A DNA stretch of 64,000 nucleotides from G965267425 sp965267425 (GTDB lineage: Bacteria > Bacteroidota > Bacteroidia > Flavobacteriales_E > Vicingaceae): contig OZ253959.1 of assembly GCA_965267425.1 (NCBI GenBank), forward strand, positions 1,116,001 through 1,180,000, given 5' to 3'. Positions 30,118 through 40,500 of this stretch are shown here, in pieces. The position numbers were made by a program, and so were the translations under genes. Under the pieces are notes generated by a model that worked only from the letters and a program-made list of their open reading frames with translations, had not been told where the DNA came from and searched no databases. Each line of letters opens with the position of its first letter. Within the stretch, counting starts at the first letter, position 1.

Positions 30118-31533
30118 ATGAGCGGTGAACATTCATATCCTGTATTGAAAGAAGAACATATCCAAGAATTGAAGAGAATTTGTGGGGATAAATATGTTCG
30201 ATTGGATAGCGATGCAAAGGAAAAGTATGGTAGGGATGAGACTGAAAATTTGCATTTCAATCCTGAAGTGGTGGTATTGCCATCAACATCAAAAGAAATT
30301 TCTGCAGTTGTTTCATTGTGCAATCAATATGGGTTTCCCATCACGGCAAGAGGAGCCGGAACCGGATTGAGCGGAGGGGCGCTCCCAATCTTTGGAGGTG
30401 TAGTTCTTTCGTTAGAACGCATGAATAAAATTGTCAAGATTGACGAAATCAATTTTCAGGTGATTGTTCAGCCAGGTGTGATCACTCAGGTACTTCAAGA
30501 AGCGGTGGAGGAAAAAGGATTGTTTTACCCTCCTGATCCGGCGAGCAGAGGTAGTTGTTTTATTGGAGGTAACCTTGCAGAAAACAGTGGAGGACCTAAA
30601 GCAGTGAAATATGGCGTGACAAAAGATTTTGTATTGGATTTAGAGGTGGTTTTGGCTTCAGGGGAAATCATTCGGACAGGAGCCGCTGTGCTTAAAAATG
30701 CCACTGGCTATAATATGACTCAACTGTTTGTAGGTAGTGAAGGAACGCTTGGAATCATTACCGAGGCCGTGTTGAGTTTGATTCCGAAACCAAAATTGGA
30801 CTTGTTGATGTTGGTACCTTTTAAGTCGGCAGTTGAAGCGTGCAGAGCCGTGAATGAGATTTTTTTGGCAGGATTTACACCTTCTGGATTGGAATTCATG
30901 GAAAAGGATGCGCTGTTGTACGGCGCTAAGTATGTCAATGAATTGGAAGTGGAAATTCATGACGATACCGGAGCACATTTATTGATTGAGGTGGACGGGA
31001 ATGAAGAGGAACAACTTCAAAAAGAAATGGAAGGAATCTATCAGGTCCTGGAAAAATTCGATTGTGGTGAAATATTGTTTGCGGATGATGCAGCTCAAAA
31101 AAATCGACTTTGGAAGTTGCGAAGAAGTTTAGGGGAAGCTGTGAAGGCACATTCTGTATATAAAGAAGAAGATACGGTAGTTCCTCGAGGTCGTTTGCCA
31201 GAATTATTAAAAGGGGTAAAGGAAGTTGGAAGTAAATATGGATTTCAATCCGTGTGTTATGGTCATGCTGGCGATGGAAATTTACATGTCAATATTCTGA
31301 AAGGTGACTTGACCGATGTTCAATGGAACAATGAATTGGATGAAGCCATCAAGGAAATATTCAAGTTATGTGTGGATTTGGGAGGTACGATTTCCGGGGA
31401 ACACGGAATTGGTTATGTGCAGAAAAAATTCATGAACATTCCCTTTTCAGAAACGGAGCTTACTTTACAACGAGACATAAAAAAACTGTTCGATCCAAAA
31501 GGTATTTTGAATCCAGGGAAGATATTTCAATAA
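30118..31533 (+). CDS. GlcD-like FAD-linked oxidase (glycolate/lactate dehydrogenase type)
   Basis: 471 residues from ATG 30118 (a GTG directly before it is possible). The PCMH-type FAD-binding domain carries PITARGAGTGLSGGALP and, further on, NLAENSGGPKAVKYGVT, both FAD-contacting motifs. The C-terminal FAD-oxidase domain has GHAGDGNLHVN and GEHGIGYVQKKF. The family oxidises 2-hydroxy acids such as glycolate or D-lactate; the exact substrate cannot be told. No iron-sulfur GlcF gene adjoins it. A T-rich near-consensus -7 (TTTTTTTG) ends 7 bp before the ATG. Confidence 0.9.
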   Translation: MSGEHSYPVLKEEHIQELKRICGDKYVRLDSDAKEKYGRDETENLHFNPEVVVLPSTSKEISAVVSLCNQYGFPITARGAGTGLSGGALPIFGGVVLSLERMNKIVKIDEINFQVIVQPGVITQVLQEAVEEKGLFYPPDPASRGSCFIGGNLAENSGGPKAVKYGVTKDFVLDLEVVLASGEIIRTGAAVLKNATGYNMTQLFVGSEGTLGIITEAVLSLIPKPKLDLLMLVPFKSAVEACRAVNEIFLAGFTPSGLEFMEKDALLYGAKYVNELEVEIHDDTGAHLLIEVDGNEEEQLQKEMEGIYQVLEKFDCGEILFADDAAQKNRLWKLRRSLGEAVKAHSVYKEEDTVVPRGRLPELLKGVKEVGSKYGFQSVCYGHAGDGNLHVNILKGDLTDVQWNNELDEAIKEIFKLCVDLGGTISGEHGIGYVQKKFMNIPFSETELTLQRDIKKLFDPKGILNPGKIFQ

Positions 31534-31547
31534 AAGGAAAGGGGAGA

Positions 31548-31895
31548 CTAATATCTCTTTTCTCTGATTCTAGCTGCTTTACCAGTTCTTTCTCTTTGGT
31601 AATAGATTCTAGCTCTTCTCACTGAACCGTGCTGATTCACCACAATTTTATCAATGAATGGTGAATGAATAGGGAAGATTCTTTCTACTCCGAAGCCATT
31701 TGAAATTTTTCGGATGGTAAACGTTTCGTTTCCACCTGGATTTCTTCGTTGAATAACAACACCTTGAAATTGCTGAATACGCTCTTTGTTACCTTCCTTA
31801 ATTTTGTAAGAAACGGTAATGGTATCACCTGCTTTGAATTCTGGGAATTCTGGTTTTGGATTCAATTCTCCTTCAACAATCTTTACAAGTTCCAT
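31548..31895 (-). CDS. rplS: 50S ribosomal protein L19
   Basis: 115 residues, full length. The core [29 protein letters not shown] and [18 protein letters not shown] are hallmarks of L19, and the C-terminus ends [13 protein letters not shown]. It sits at the 30S-50S interface. It lies downstream of trmD on the same strand, a pairing known from many bacteria, but with a promoter of its own in the 66 bp gap (31930-31959). Confidence 0.98.
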   Translation of the reverse strand: MELVKIVEGELNPKPEFPEFKAGDTITVSYKIKEGNKERIQQFQGVVIQRRNPGGNETFTIRKISNGFGVERIFPIHSPFIDKIVVNQHGSVRRARIYYQRERTGKAARIREKRY

Positions 31896-31929
31896 GACTT
31901 CTGCTTTAAGTATTCTAAAAATCGGCTTG

Positions 31930-31959
31930 CAAAAATAGGTATTATTAATGAAATTACAA
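31930..31959 (-). promoter_or_regulatory. Promoter of rplS
   Basis: Minus strand: TTG (31957-31959), 19 bp, TATTTTTG (31930-31937), 34 bp before the rplS ATG. The spacing fits the Bacteroidota consensus well. Confidence 0.65.
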
Positions 31960-31961
31960 TA

Positions 31962-32660
31962 TCAGTCGAGCTTATTTTTATTTTCCTCATTTAATAAATC
32001 CGGACGTCTTGTTTTTGTTCTCTCCATGGCTTTCTCATGTCTCCATTTTTCAATGGAAGGGGTGTCTCCAGAAGTCAGTATTTCCGGAACTTTCCAGCCA
32101 TTGTATTCAGCTGGTCTGGTATATACAGGGTGTGAGAGCAAATTGTCCTGAAATGAGTCAGTCAGAGCTGAGGTTTCATCATTTAATACACCTGGAATCA
32201 ATCGTATGATGGCATCGCATAATACGGCTGCGGGAAGTTCGCCTCCCGAAAGTACGTAGTCACCAATGGAGTACTCTGCAGTAATCAAATGTTCTCGCAC
32301 ACGTTCGTCCACACCTTTGTAATGTCCTGCTAAAACAATCAGGTTTTTTTGCAATGACAACTGATTGCAAGTTTTTTGATCGACCCTTTTCCCATCTGGT
32401 GTCATGTAAATGATTTCATCATACGATCGTTCTGATTTCAATTTTTCAATACATCTGAAGATGGGATCAATTTGCATGACCATTCCGGCACCTCCTCCAA
32501 ACGAATAATCATCCACTTTTTTATGCTTATCGGTACTGTAATCCCTAAGATTATGAATATGAACTTCAACCAGTCCTTTATCTATGGCTCGTTTAAGAAT
32601 AGAATCTCCAAAAGGGCTTTCCAATAATTTGGGTAATACAGTCAGTACATCAATTCGCAT
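31962..32660 (-). CDS. trmD: tRNA (guanine37-N1)-methyltransferase TrmD
   Basis: 232 residues, typical size. The SPOUT knot is shown by [15 protein letters not shown] near the start and by [15 protein letters not shown] and [14 protein letters not shown], the SAM-binding trefoil loops. The C-terminal domain ends ...[22 protein letters not shown]. It methylates G37 of tRNAs reading CNN codons (including the tRNA-Pro GGG at 51076), preventing +1 frameshifts. The start ATG is only 4 bp after a perfect -7 element; miaE, another tRNA-modification gene, is transcribed in the opposite direction from the same 64 bp. Confidence 0.98.
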   Translation of the reverse strand: MRIDVLTVLPKLLESPFGDSILKRAIDKGLVEVHIHNLRDYSTDKHKKVDDYSFGGGAGMVMQIDPIFRCIEKLKSERSYDEIIYMTPDGKRVDQKTCNQLSLQKNLIVLAGHYKGVDERVREHLITAEYSIGDYVLSGGELPAAVLCDAIIRLIPGVLNDETSALTDSFQDNLLSHPVYTRPAEYNGWKVPEILTSGDTPSIEKWRHEKAMERTKTRRPDLLNEENKNKLD

Positions 32661-32664
32661 GGTA

Positions 32665-32672
32665 CAAAAATA
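32665..32672 (-). promoter_or_regulatory. -7 promoter element of trmD
   Basis: TATTTTTG on the minus strand, then TACC, then the trmD ATG. Transcription from it would start at about the first base of the start codon. Confidence 0.55.
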
Positions 32673-32712
32673 TTAAAATTGAAAAGGAGTTAGTCCTTGT
32701 AACTGGAAGCCT

Positions 32713-32720
32713 TATTTTTG
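32713..32720 (+). promoter_or_regulatory. -7 promoter element of miaE
   Basis: TATTTTTG followed by CCAC and the miaE ATG at 32725. It mirrors the trmD element on the other strand; the two -7 boxes are 40 bp apart and face outward. Confidence 0.55.
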
Positions 32721-32724
32721 CCAC

Positions 32725-33327
32725 ATGGATAAGACTAAAAAATTCAAGTTGGGATTGTCTTTGCCAACGGATACTAGGTGGGCCGAGTCCGTTGAAGATC
32801 ATTTGGAAGAAATATTGACAGATCATGCCTTTTGTGAACAAAAAGCTGCGTCCACATGTATCTCATTGATTAGTCAATATTCGGATAAGGAATTTTTATG
32901 TGAAGCATTGATTCCTGTGGTAAAAGAGGAGTGGGAGCATTTTGAAAGAGTGGTGAATTTAATGAAGTCCAAAGGTTATAAACTTGGAAATCAAAGACCT
33001 GATGAATATGTACAGGCATTGCAAAAAATTTCAAAAAAGGGTGGTGATAGAAATCAACAATTGGCAGAAAAACTTCTTATCTGTGCCATGATTGAAGCCC
33101 GCAGTTGCGAAAGATTTCGCTCACTTTGGAAAGGGCTATCGGATGAACAACTGAGCGATTTTTATTACGAATTAATGGTTTCCGAAGCTGGCCATTTTCG
33201 ACTGTTTATCAAATTGGCCAAAGAAATCATGCCTTCGGATTACGTTGACAATAGATGGGAAGAAATTCGAAACGAGGAGGCAGCAATCATCGAAAAATTA
33301 CCACCACGAGGCGAAAAGATTCATTGA
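32725..33327 (+). CDS. miaE: tRNA-(ms2io6A)-hydroxylase MiaE
   Basis: 200 residues with the ferritin-like four-helix diiron fold. Iron ligands are recognisable in AFCEQKAAS, EEWEHFERV (ExxH), EARSCERF and SEAGHFRLF (ExxH). MiaE hydroxylates the isopentenyl group of ms2i6A37 in tRNAs reading UNN codons, using oxygen. It implies an aerobic or oxygen-exposed lifestyle. Divergent from trmD, both acting on tRNA position 37. Its stop codon directly abuts that of the convergent TPR-like gene. Confidence 0.92.
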   Translation: MDKTKKFKLGLSLPTDTRWAESVEDHLEEILTDHAFCEQKAASTCISLISQYSDKEFLCEALIPVVKEEWEHFERVVNLMKSKGYKLGNQRPDEYVQALQKISKKGGDRNQQLAEKLLICAMIEARSCERFRSLWKGLSDEQLSDFYYELMVSEAGHFRLFIKLAKEIMPSDYVDNRWEEIRNEEAAIIEKLPPRGEKIH

Positions 33328-34233
33328 TCAATCACTTTCAAAGGACTTCACTTCACGTCCTTCTTCTTTTTTGATATTCTCAATCTCTTTTTTGGCCTCA
33401 TCAATACCTTGTTCCTGAGTACCAATTATCTCACGGTTTTTCTTCGCTGCTTCAGCAGCTTCTTCACTAGTACTAAAGGTTTTCACCTCTTTTTTCGGCT
33501 TGTTTTGTTCAGCCCTTAGTTTTTCCAATCTTTCTATTTCCGCAGGATCAAACTTTTTAAATTTTTCTGCTAACTGTTCACCTTTTCTTTTTCCGCTATA
33601 ATCTCCTTTAGATTCCATGTAGCTCGCATACTCTTCAAGTCCGGCAGCCGTATTCCACAATATTACTTTACTTGGGATATAGTTTTCATCAATTTGTTCC
33701 ATAGCCAATTCGATGTTTCTATCACCTTCTCCTACATTTTTGGCTTTTACTTCTGAAATACCCCACCACAGTTGCATGATTTTATCATTAGGATCAAACC
33801 GAACAATACCCTTGTAAGTAGAAGCAGCTTTCCTGTAATCTTCAGTTTTGTAGTAGTGTTGTGCCATTTGATTACACGAGTCTTTCAATTCGTCAAAGTA
33901 ATCAGTGTATCGGCCCACATATTTGAGTTCTTTATCTTTCTTTCTGTATTTGTAAGCATACTTCATGGCATCTTTCATGGCCTTAGGATATTTTTCTATC
34001 AATACATCCTTTCTGGCAATTTCATAAAACGACATGGAAGCATACAAATAGGGGAGGGCTTCTCTTTTGTAATTGTCATTTTGAGTAAATCCAAGAGACA
34101 TTTTTAAACATTTCTCGTATTTCTCATCAACAAACAAGAAAATCATTTTATCAAAAGCTTTGTTATTGCTTTGAGCCTGTATTTTTTGGCCAATAAACAA
34201 AGCTAAACTCATGAATATCAACAACCTGCGCAT
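33328..34233 (-). CDS. Exported TPR-like hypothetical protein
   Basis: 301 residues from ATG 34231-34233, chosen because it gives a signal peptide (RRLLIFMSLALFIGQKIQAQ). The body is helical and contains TPR-like pairs (LPYLYASMSFYEIARKD, MAQHYYKTEDYRKAASTYKG, with the FDPNDK turn). The last ~80 residues are Lys/Glu-rich and probably coiled coil (EEAAEAAKKNREI, EIENIKKEEG). Likely a periplasmic scaffold of unknown role. Upstream starts at 34245 and 34287 would lengthen the N-terminus without improving the signal. Confidence 0.7.
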   Translation of the reverse strand: MRRLLIFMSLALFIGQKIQAQSNNKAFDKMIFLFVDEKYEKCLKMSLGFTQNDNYKREALPYLYASMSFYEIARKDVLIEKYPKAMKDAMKYAYKYRKKDKELKYVGRYTDYFDELKDSCNQMAQHYYKTEDYRKAASTYKGIVRFDPNDKIMQLWWGISEVKAKNVGEGDRNIELAMEQIDENYIPSKVILWNTAAGLEEYASYMESKGDYSGKRKGEQLAEKFKKFDPAEIERLEKLRAEQNKPKKEVKTFSTSEEAAEAAKKNREIIGTQEQGIDEAKKEIENIKKEEGREVKSFESD

Positions 34234-34341
34234 TTCTTGGATCATTATTTGGTCATAAAAATAACAAAATTCTTGGTAAGATTTCAAAGATAACCCTTAG
34301 TTATAACGCTGGTTCTCCTTAGTTTTGGGCTGAAATTTAGC

Positions 34342-34884
34342 ATGATGCAGAGAATAGCAGTCAAAGAAGAACAAGAAGGAGTTGAAATCACTATTCATCC
34401 ATTGGTTGATGAATTTAAACAGAAGATGCTGGGTGTTTGGGTATTATTCTGGACCCTCATTGGAATATACCTCGCATATGAAATAGTGTTCGTTCCTGCA
34501 GAGCGAGACTTGACCTTGTTTATGGTAGTTTGGTTTGCTTTTTGGATTTACCTAGAGATCAAAACCGTAAAATCATATCGATATCGTAAATCAGGTAGTG
34601 AAATCATTACGATTAAAGACGACAAATTCATATATCTGCGTCAAATAGGAGGTCGGGGACTTGACAGTGTTTTTGATATTGAATGGATTCAGGAGATTAA
34701 AAAAGTGGATGATGTAGGTAATTCGTTTTTTGGACATATGAGTCGTTCATATTGGACGTTAAACAACGAATCATTAGAATTACTATACAAAGGAAAGGTA
34801 GTGCGGTTTGGATTGGATTTGGATGAAAATGAAACGCAACAAGTGCTGGGAAAAATAAAATCGATTTTGAAACGAAAAATCTGA
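34342..34884 (+). CDS. Small membrane protein, unknown function
   Basis: 180 residues. After a short cytoplasmic-type N-terminus two adjacent hydrophobic helices are visible (LGVWVLFWTLIGIYLAYEIVF... split into about residues 30-48, and LFMVVWFAFWIYLEI at about 58-73). The remainder is soluble and beta-rich (ITIKDDKFIYLRQIGGRG, KGKVVRFGLDLDENE), resembling PH-like or YdbS-type domains. A -7-like TAGTTTTG lies at 34320-34327. I recognise no named family. It converges with a GNAT gene, with one base between the stops. Confidence 0.7.
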   Translation: MMQRIAVKEEQEGVEITIHPLVDEFKQKMLGVWVLFWTLIGIYLAYEIVFVPAERDLTLFMVVWFAFWIYLEIKTVKSYRYRKSGSEIITIKDDKFIYLRQIGGRGLDSVFDIEWIQEIKKVDDVGNSFFGHMSRSYWTLNNESLELLYKGKVVRFGLDLDENETQQVLGKIKSILKRKI

Positions 34885-34885
34885 T

Positions 34886-35314
34886 TTAGATTGTCTTAGA
34901 CAATTTATAATGTTGAATCTCATCCCATAGAAGGTAAGATTTCTCTTTATTTTTGTATCCGTTTGATTCGTAAAAATTAACCGCATTTTCTCGCGCATGA
35001 AGAAATATCTTGTTGATTTTTAATTTGGTGGCTTCAGTTTCCAGATAGGATAAAATTTTCGATCCTACTTTTTTACCTCTCATATGATCTTTCACTCCCA
35101 TATAACGGATTTGACCTTGATGATCAGGTAAAATGGTCAATCGTCCAACGCCCACAATTTCATTTTTTTCGATGGCCATGACATGTAGGCTAACGTTTTC
35201 TTTGTCGTCAATTTCAGAGCCTTTTGGTTGATCCCATGGCTTCCTTAATATTTCCCAACGACATTTGAAATAAGACTTAAATTCCTCTTCTGTATAAGGT
35301 TCGGAAAGTTTCAA
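34886..35314 (-). CDS. GNAT family N-acetyltransferase
   Basis: 142 residues. The start is a TTG (35312-35314): an in-frame stop lies four codons upstream and the family N-terminus (FKSYFKCRWEILRKPWDQPK) needs it. Acetyl-CoA binding motif A is IRYMGVKDHMRGKKVGSKIL, and the following LEIEATKLKINKIFLHARENAVNFYESNGY-type region gives motif B (here ARENAVNFYESNGYK). It transfers an acetyl group to an unknown amine. The family is broad, so substrate cannot be predicted. Confidence 0.85.
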   Translation of the reverse strand: MKLSEPYTEEEFKSYFKCRWEILRKPWDQPKGSEIDDKENVSLHVMAIEKNEIVGVGRLTILPDHQGQIRYMGVKDHMRGKKVGSKILSYLETEATKLKINKIFLHARENAVNFYESNGYKNKEKSYLLWDEIQHYKLSKTI

Positions 35315-35389
35315 TTGAGAGAATGTTTAAAACGAATATACACATTTGGAAAACATATGAATCAATTGCCAATCTCAATTTATAAACGA

Positions 35390-37471
35390 TTAATTCTTAG
35401 TAGCCGGAATTTTTAAAACTTCGAAATCGTCTAAGTAAACGATTCCTTTGCCGGGTTTGTAGCAATACAATTTCATTGACTCATTGTGCATTTTAGCAGG
35501 AATTTTTAGAACCAGGGAAATATGCTTCCAACCTTCGTCATCTTGTCCAACAACATTGGCACTTCCTTTGTATAATTTTTGAGGATCTTCATTGGTAGCA
35601 ATGATGGATAAATTGTCTTCTCCATGAATCCATACATTGCATTTATACAATTCTCCAGCCTTCACATTAATCATTGTTTCAAGTGCATAGTTGTTTTTTT
35701 CCTTTAATTCCACAGCGTATTCACCACTTCTGACCAATTCCGTTGTTTGCAATTTTGCAGATTGAAGTTTTATTGAATCCTGACATACAAAGAACTCTTC
35801 AGCCTTTGTTTCAAATCCACACGAGAACAGGTGTTCGTATGATGGAATGCTATCTGCCGGAATGTTATGGTCAATTCTGTAAAAAATTTCTTTTGTCCAT
35901 TCATTTTCGAAGATGGGTTCAATGGAATATTCAAATTCGTTTCCTGCTAACGATTTCAATGAGGCTTGAATTTGTTTTAGGGGGACTTGATCATCTACCC
36001 ACGATAAAAGATAATACGCTTTGGATTTCTTCCATAGTTCTTCCAAACCAATAAAAGTTAACCAATGATCGGGAGTTCCTTTGTGAGGATTAAAATAATA
36101 GGTGTCGGGATATTTTTCTTTTAAAATGCGGCTATACATTGGCCCTGGAGCTCCACTGTAAACCAATCCGAATCGCAAGGCCATTTCCGGCAGCGCACAA
36201 TGATTGTGAAAATTTGCTGCTCCAATAATTCTAGGGATATCGTTGTCAAATGTTACTGCCTCAACCAGACTTGAAGATGAAACTGCATATCTGTCGGGAG
36301 AATAAATGTAGAAGTACAAGGTGCGGTACAGAAGCAAGCATAAAACAATGGCGGTGCACAATATTCCTGCTGTTTTTTTGAAAATGGATTCATCCGATCC
36401 AAACCACAATACAATGACCAACATCCAAATGGTAACCATACACATTTGCACCGGTAGTAAATAATGAAATGAATAGTGTTTGGCTACCAGAAGAATCATC
36501 AAGACAGAAGCCGTCATAATGGATATAAGCAATCTGAAGGCCTTTGATTTGATGTCTATTTTTCGAATACCCAGAAATCCTGCAAAAATGACCAACAATG
36601 CTAAACCAAAACCACTTGTTAGCACATTGTCTTCGTTGAATGTTCTACCCAAGTTGGTGAAAAAAGAATCAACATCAACAAACCCTTCTTCTCCTTTTCC
36701 ATACCTGTCTGTATGTGTAAATAGCCTGATTATCCATTCATAAAAATTAGAAAAGTTGGGTATGAGAGGGATGATCGATAACACAAAGAACAGCATTGTA
36801 TATCCTATGTATTTTAATTTTTTCTTGATGGAATCCAGATATAAAAACGGCGCTATGGCCATAATTACGAAGGTGATTTTGGTGGCACTGCCAATTGCAA
36901 TGAATAGGGACAGGTAAATGATAAAACGATTCTCTGATTTAAAATAATATGGCTTAAAAGAATGAATCAACAAGACAGCCAATAAACCTATTGAAATCAA
37001 CCCTAAAACTGGTTCAGTAAGGACACCGGGAGTTTTTCGCATCATGGCTAAAGAACCCAAGCAAGTCAATTGGAAAAAAATACCTGTCCAAAGGTTTGTT
37101 GCTTTGTAAATGTGCTTTCCAGAGAGGTAAACAGCTCCAACGATTAAAAAAATGATGACATTACTAACCGTTGTGAGGTAAAATTCAGATCGATTGATAA
37201 AATCCTCACTTAAATCACCTGTTCCGGAAATCCAATACCCAATTCTAACGACTACAGCAATCAACAGTTGCAAAGGGGTTCCCGGATGATCAGTATGTCC
37301 CAAATCCATTGTAAACCGGGCGAGGTTGGCGCCATTAAATAGGTAGGCATACGCCGGATCAAAATTTAAAAAGTAATGCTGAAAATCACCTCTGAAAAAT
37401 ATGGCTATTACCGTTAATATCAACGGAATAATCATAAGCGCAAGCAGCGGTATTTTTTGTGTGAATCTCAA
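35390..37471 (-). CDS. Polytopic GT-C-like membrane protein with C-terminal carbohydrate-binding-like domain
   Basis: 693 residues. Ten to twelve membrane helices occupy residues ~8-390; the first external loop contains FDPAYAYLFNGANL and GHTDHPGTPLQLL, an Asp/His-rich loop like those of GT-C lipid-sugar-dependent glycosyltransferases. The ~300-residue C-terminus is extracellular in type and its last ~140 residues look like a beta-sandwich (NYALETMINVKAGELYKC, GWKHISLVLKIP, IVYLDDFEVLKIP). The start is TTG 37471 (or the ATG at residue 13). Glycosyltransferase activity is inferred, not shown. Confidence 0.65.
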   Translation of the reverse strand: MRFTQKIPLLALMIIPLILTVIAIFFRGDFQHYFLNFDPAYAYLFNGANLARFTMDLGHTDHPGTPLQLLIAVVVRIGYWISGTGDLSEDFINRSEFYLTTVSNVIIFLIVGAVYLSGKHIYKATNLWTGIFFQLTCLGSLAMMRKTPGVLTEPVLGLISIGLLAVLLIHSFKPYYFKSENRFIIYLSLFIAIGSATKITFVIMAIAPFLYLDSIKKKLKYIGYTMLFFVLSIIPLIPNFSNFYEWIIRLFTHTDRYGKGEEGFVDVDSFFTNLGRTFNEDNVLTSGFGLALLVIFAGFLGIRKIDIKSKAFRLLISIMTASVLMILLVAKHYSFHYLLPVQMCMVTIWMLVIVLWFGSDESIFKKTAGILCTAIVLCLLLYRTLYFYIYSPDRYAVSSSSLVEAVTFDNDIPRIIGAANFHNHCALPEMALRFGLVYSGAPGPMYSRILKEKYPDTYYFNPHKGTPDHWLTFIGLEELWKKSKAYYLLSWVDDQVPLKQIQASLKSLAGNEFEYSIEPIFENEWTKEIFYRIDHNIPADSIPSYEHLFSCGFETKAEEFFVCQDSIKLQSAKLQTTELVRSGEYAVELKEKNNYALETMINVKAGELYKCNVWIHGEDNLSIIATNEDPQKLYKGSANVVGQDDEGWKHISLVLKIPAKMHNESMKLYCYKPGKGIVYLDDFEVLKIPATKN

Positions 37472-37532
37472 CCTTTTTGCAAAGAAATGCTTGCGAATTT
37501 ATTAAATAAATAGAGGGATTTATGGGTTTTAT

Positions 37533-40500
37533 TTAAACCACTTTGACACCAAATACGACAATGTCATCAATTTGTTCAATCTCGCCTTTCCACTCGTCAA
37601 TTTTCGACTCTAAAATTCGTTTTTGTTCGTCCATGTTTTTTTCATTGCTTTCAACAAATAAATCACGGAATCTCTTATACGTAAACTTCTTTTGTTGCGG
37701 TCCACCAAATTGATCAGCATATCCATCTGAGAAAATGTAAATGGAATCACCTTTCTTAACTTCAATTTCATGATTGATAAAAGGAGGGAGCTCTTCGCCA
37801 ATATAACCTCCAATTGGACGTCTATTGGCTTTTGTAATATTCAATTCACTATCTCTCACCAGGTACAATGGGTTAAAGGCTCCACTGTACTCCAATTTCA
37901 TGTTTTTGGTGTCCAGGCTACATAAGGCAATGTCCATTCCATCTCTCACTCCCATATCTTCATTTCCCTGAATGGTATTACTAACAAATTCATCCAGCCT
38001 TTCCAGAATAACATTGGGTGCAGTAATTCCTTCTTCTTTCACAATTTTATTCAATCCGTTATGACCAATGATACTCATGAATGCCCCTGGCACACCATGT
38101 CCCGTACAATCGGCAGCAGCGAACAGAATTTTTCCATTTACCTTTTCCAGCCAATAAAAATCACCGGATACAATATCTTTTGGTTTAAAGAAGACAAACG
38201 AACTCTCAAGACTTGTGGCAATTTGATTGGAATTAGGAAGAATGGCTGTCTGTATTCTTTTGGCATAGGTGATACTGTCCAAAATGTCTTTATTCTTTTG
38301 GGCCAATTGTTGATTCTTTTCAGCAATTTCAACTGTACGTTCCTCTACTTTCAATTCAAGTTTTTCTTTGTCGGCAATTAACTTGCGGGTTCGGTATTTA
38401 TCTCCGTAATACAATGTGGCTCCTACGATGACAACACAAAGAACAAAAAACCACCAAGTTTGCCAAAAAGGAGGCAAAATGGTGAACTTGTAACCCGTTG
38501 GAAGTTCATTCCATACATCATCATTGTTGGAGGCTTTGATTTTAAATTCGTATTGCCCGGGTGGTAAGTTAGAATAAACCACGTCTTGATCAGATGTAAC
38601 AGGTGACCATGTTTGATCAAAACCTTTTAGGAAATATTGATATTCAACATGCTCGGGATTTCGTAAACTAATCCCTACGTACTTAAATGTAATGTGGTTC
38701 TGACTATAACTGAACGTGCTGTCTTCAGGAAATTGATAAATTTCATGATGAACCTTGATATTTTTCAAAAACGTAACCGGCTCTACCAGATTTTTGATTT
38801 CCTGAGATAATTCAAATTTCACCGCACCCATAATGGTTCCTACCCAGATGTTCCCTTTAGAATCTTTGCAAATGGCATTGGGGTTGGGTTCAACTCCCAT
38901 GAAACCTTCATTTTCACTGTAGTTTTTAATGGTCATGTTTTGATAATTGAATTTATCAAATCCCATGTTGGTCCCAATCCAAATTTCATTATTGTTGTCG
39001 CACACTAAAGAGTAGGGGGTATTCGAACTTAAACCATCTTGAATAGTATAGTTTTTAAATTCTGTTCCGTCATATTTAAATATTCCATTTCCATATGCAC
39101 CAAACCAAATATTCCCGTCTAAGTCTTCAGTAATGGATGTAATGAATTTGTAGGATAAATCTCTTTCCTTATTCCAACGTATAAACTTTCCATTTTCATA
39201 GGAAGTTAAAAAGCCTCCAAGAGAAGCAAACCATATTCTATTTTTGGTATCTCTATATACTTTGTAAATGTTGTCTCCTCCCAATCCATCTTTAGAATCG
39301 AAGTTTTCCACATTTCCTGATGCATCTATCCTGCTCACACCTTTTTCGGTTCCAACCCAGTGATTTCCATTTTGATCGGCATGTATAGAAAACACGGTGT
39401 TTGAAGCAAGACCAGTCAAACTATCGATGGTTCGGATCCTTCCGTCCTTAAGAATATTCACACCTCCATAAGCCGTACCGCACCAAACTTCGTTGTTTGA
39501 ACTGGGATAAACAGAAAGTACGGCATTATTACTTAATCCTTGTTTGGTCGTATAAGTTACCAACTCAACAATTTGTCTTTCTGCATCCTCACCCTTGTCT
39601 GCAAATTTCATTTTGACCAATCCTTCATTGGTACCAAGCCAGAATACGTCGTTGTTATCTTGTTCAATAGACCATACAATGTTATTTGGCAATCCATCAA
39701 ATTCATTATAGATTAAAAATTCATCACCTCTAAACAGATTCATTCCCAAATCCGTACCTATCCACATATTATTTTCACGATCTTCAAATAAGGTGTTTAC
39801 CTTGAAATAATTCAATCCTTGTCGTGTTGAAAAAACAGTGGATTTGTTTGTTTCACTGCTATATTTAATGACACCTTTATCTTTTGTGCCCACCCAAATA
39901 TTTCCTTGATTATCACTCACGGCAACTTGAATTTTACTGGAATTGAATCCAGACTTTTCGGACAAAATTTTAATCTTCAAATTTTGTAAGTCGCTGATAT
40001 CTATAATGTTTAATCCATTGAATTCGGTAGAGGCCAGTAGAATGTTATCTCCGGCATAATAAACGGAATTGACCAAATTAGAACTCAATCCCTGGGATTC
40101 ATCAATATTGGTAAAAGATCGTGTGTTGTCCTTATCTGTTCTACCATGATGAATTACTAAACCTTGCTCAGTGGCAAACCATATTCGGTTTTTATCGTCT
40201 TCACAAATGGATGAAGCTGCGTTGCTGGTAAAACCATCTTTTTTCTGAATGGACAAGACTTCTCTGGATTCAGGGTCATATTCCAATATTCCATTTCCAT
40301 CAGTGGCAATCCATATTTTTCCATTATGATCTTCAAAAATGGCTTGAACCGATTTGTAATTGGTATACAATTCAAACCGCAAGTCAAATAATTCTCCTGT
40401 GCTTTTTTCATAATAGGATAGACCCCCTCCCCAATGCCCGAACCAAATATTTCCATTTCGGTCTTTCATACCAGAGGTAATCCAATTCTCAGCCAAGCCA

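Noticed and set aside
33772..34107. 111-codon plus-strand frame opposite the TPR-like gene
   Set aside because: Mirror of a helical Lys/Tyr-rich gene with a good signal peptide on the other strand.
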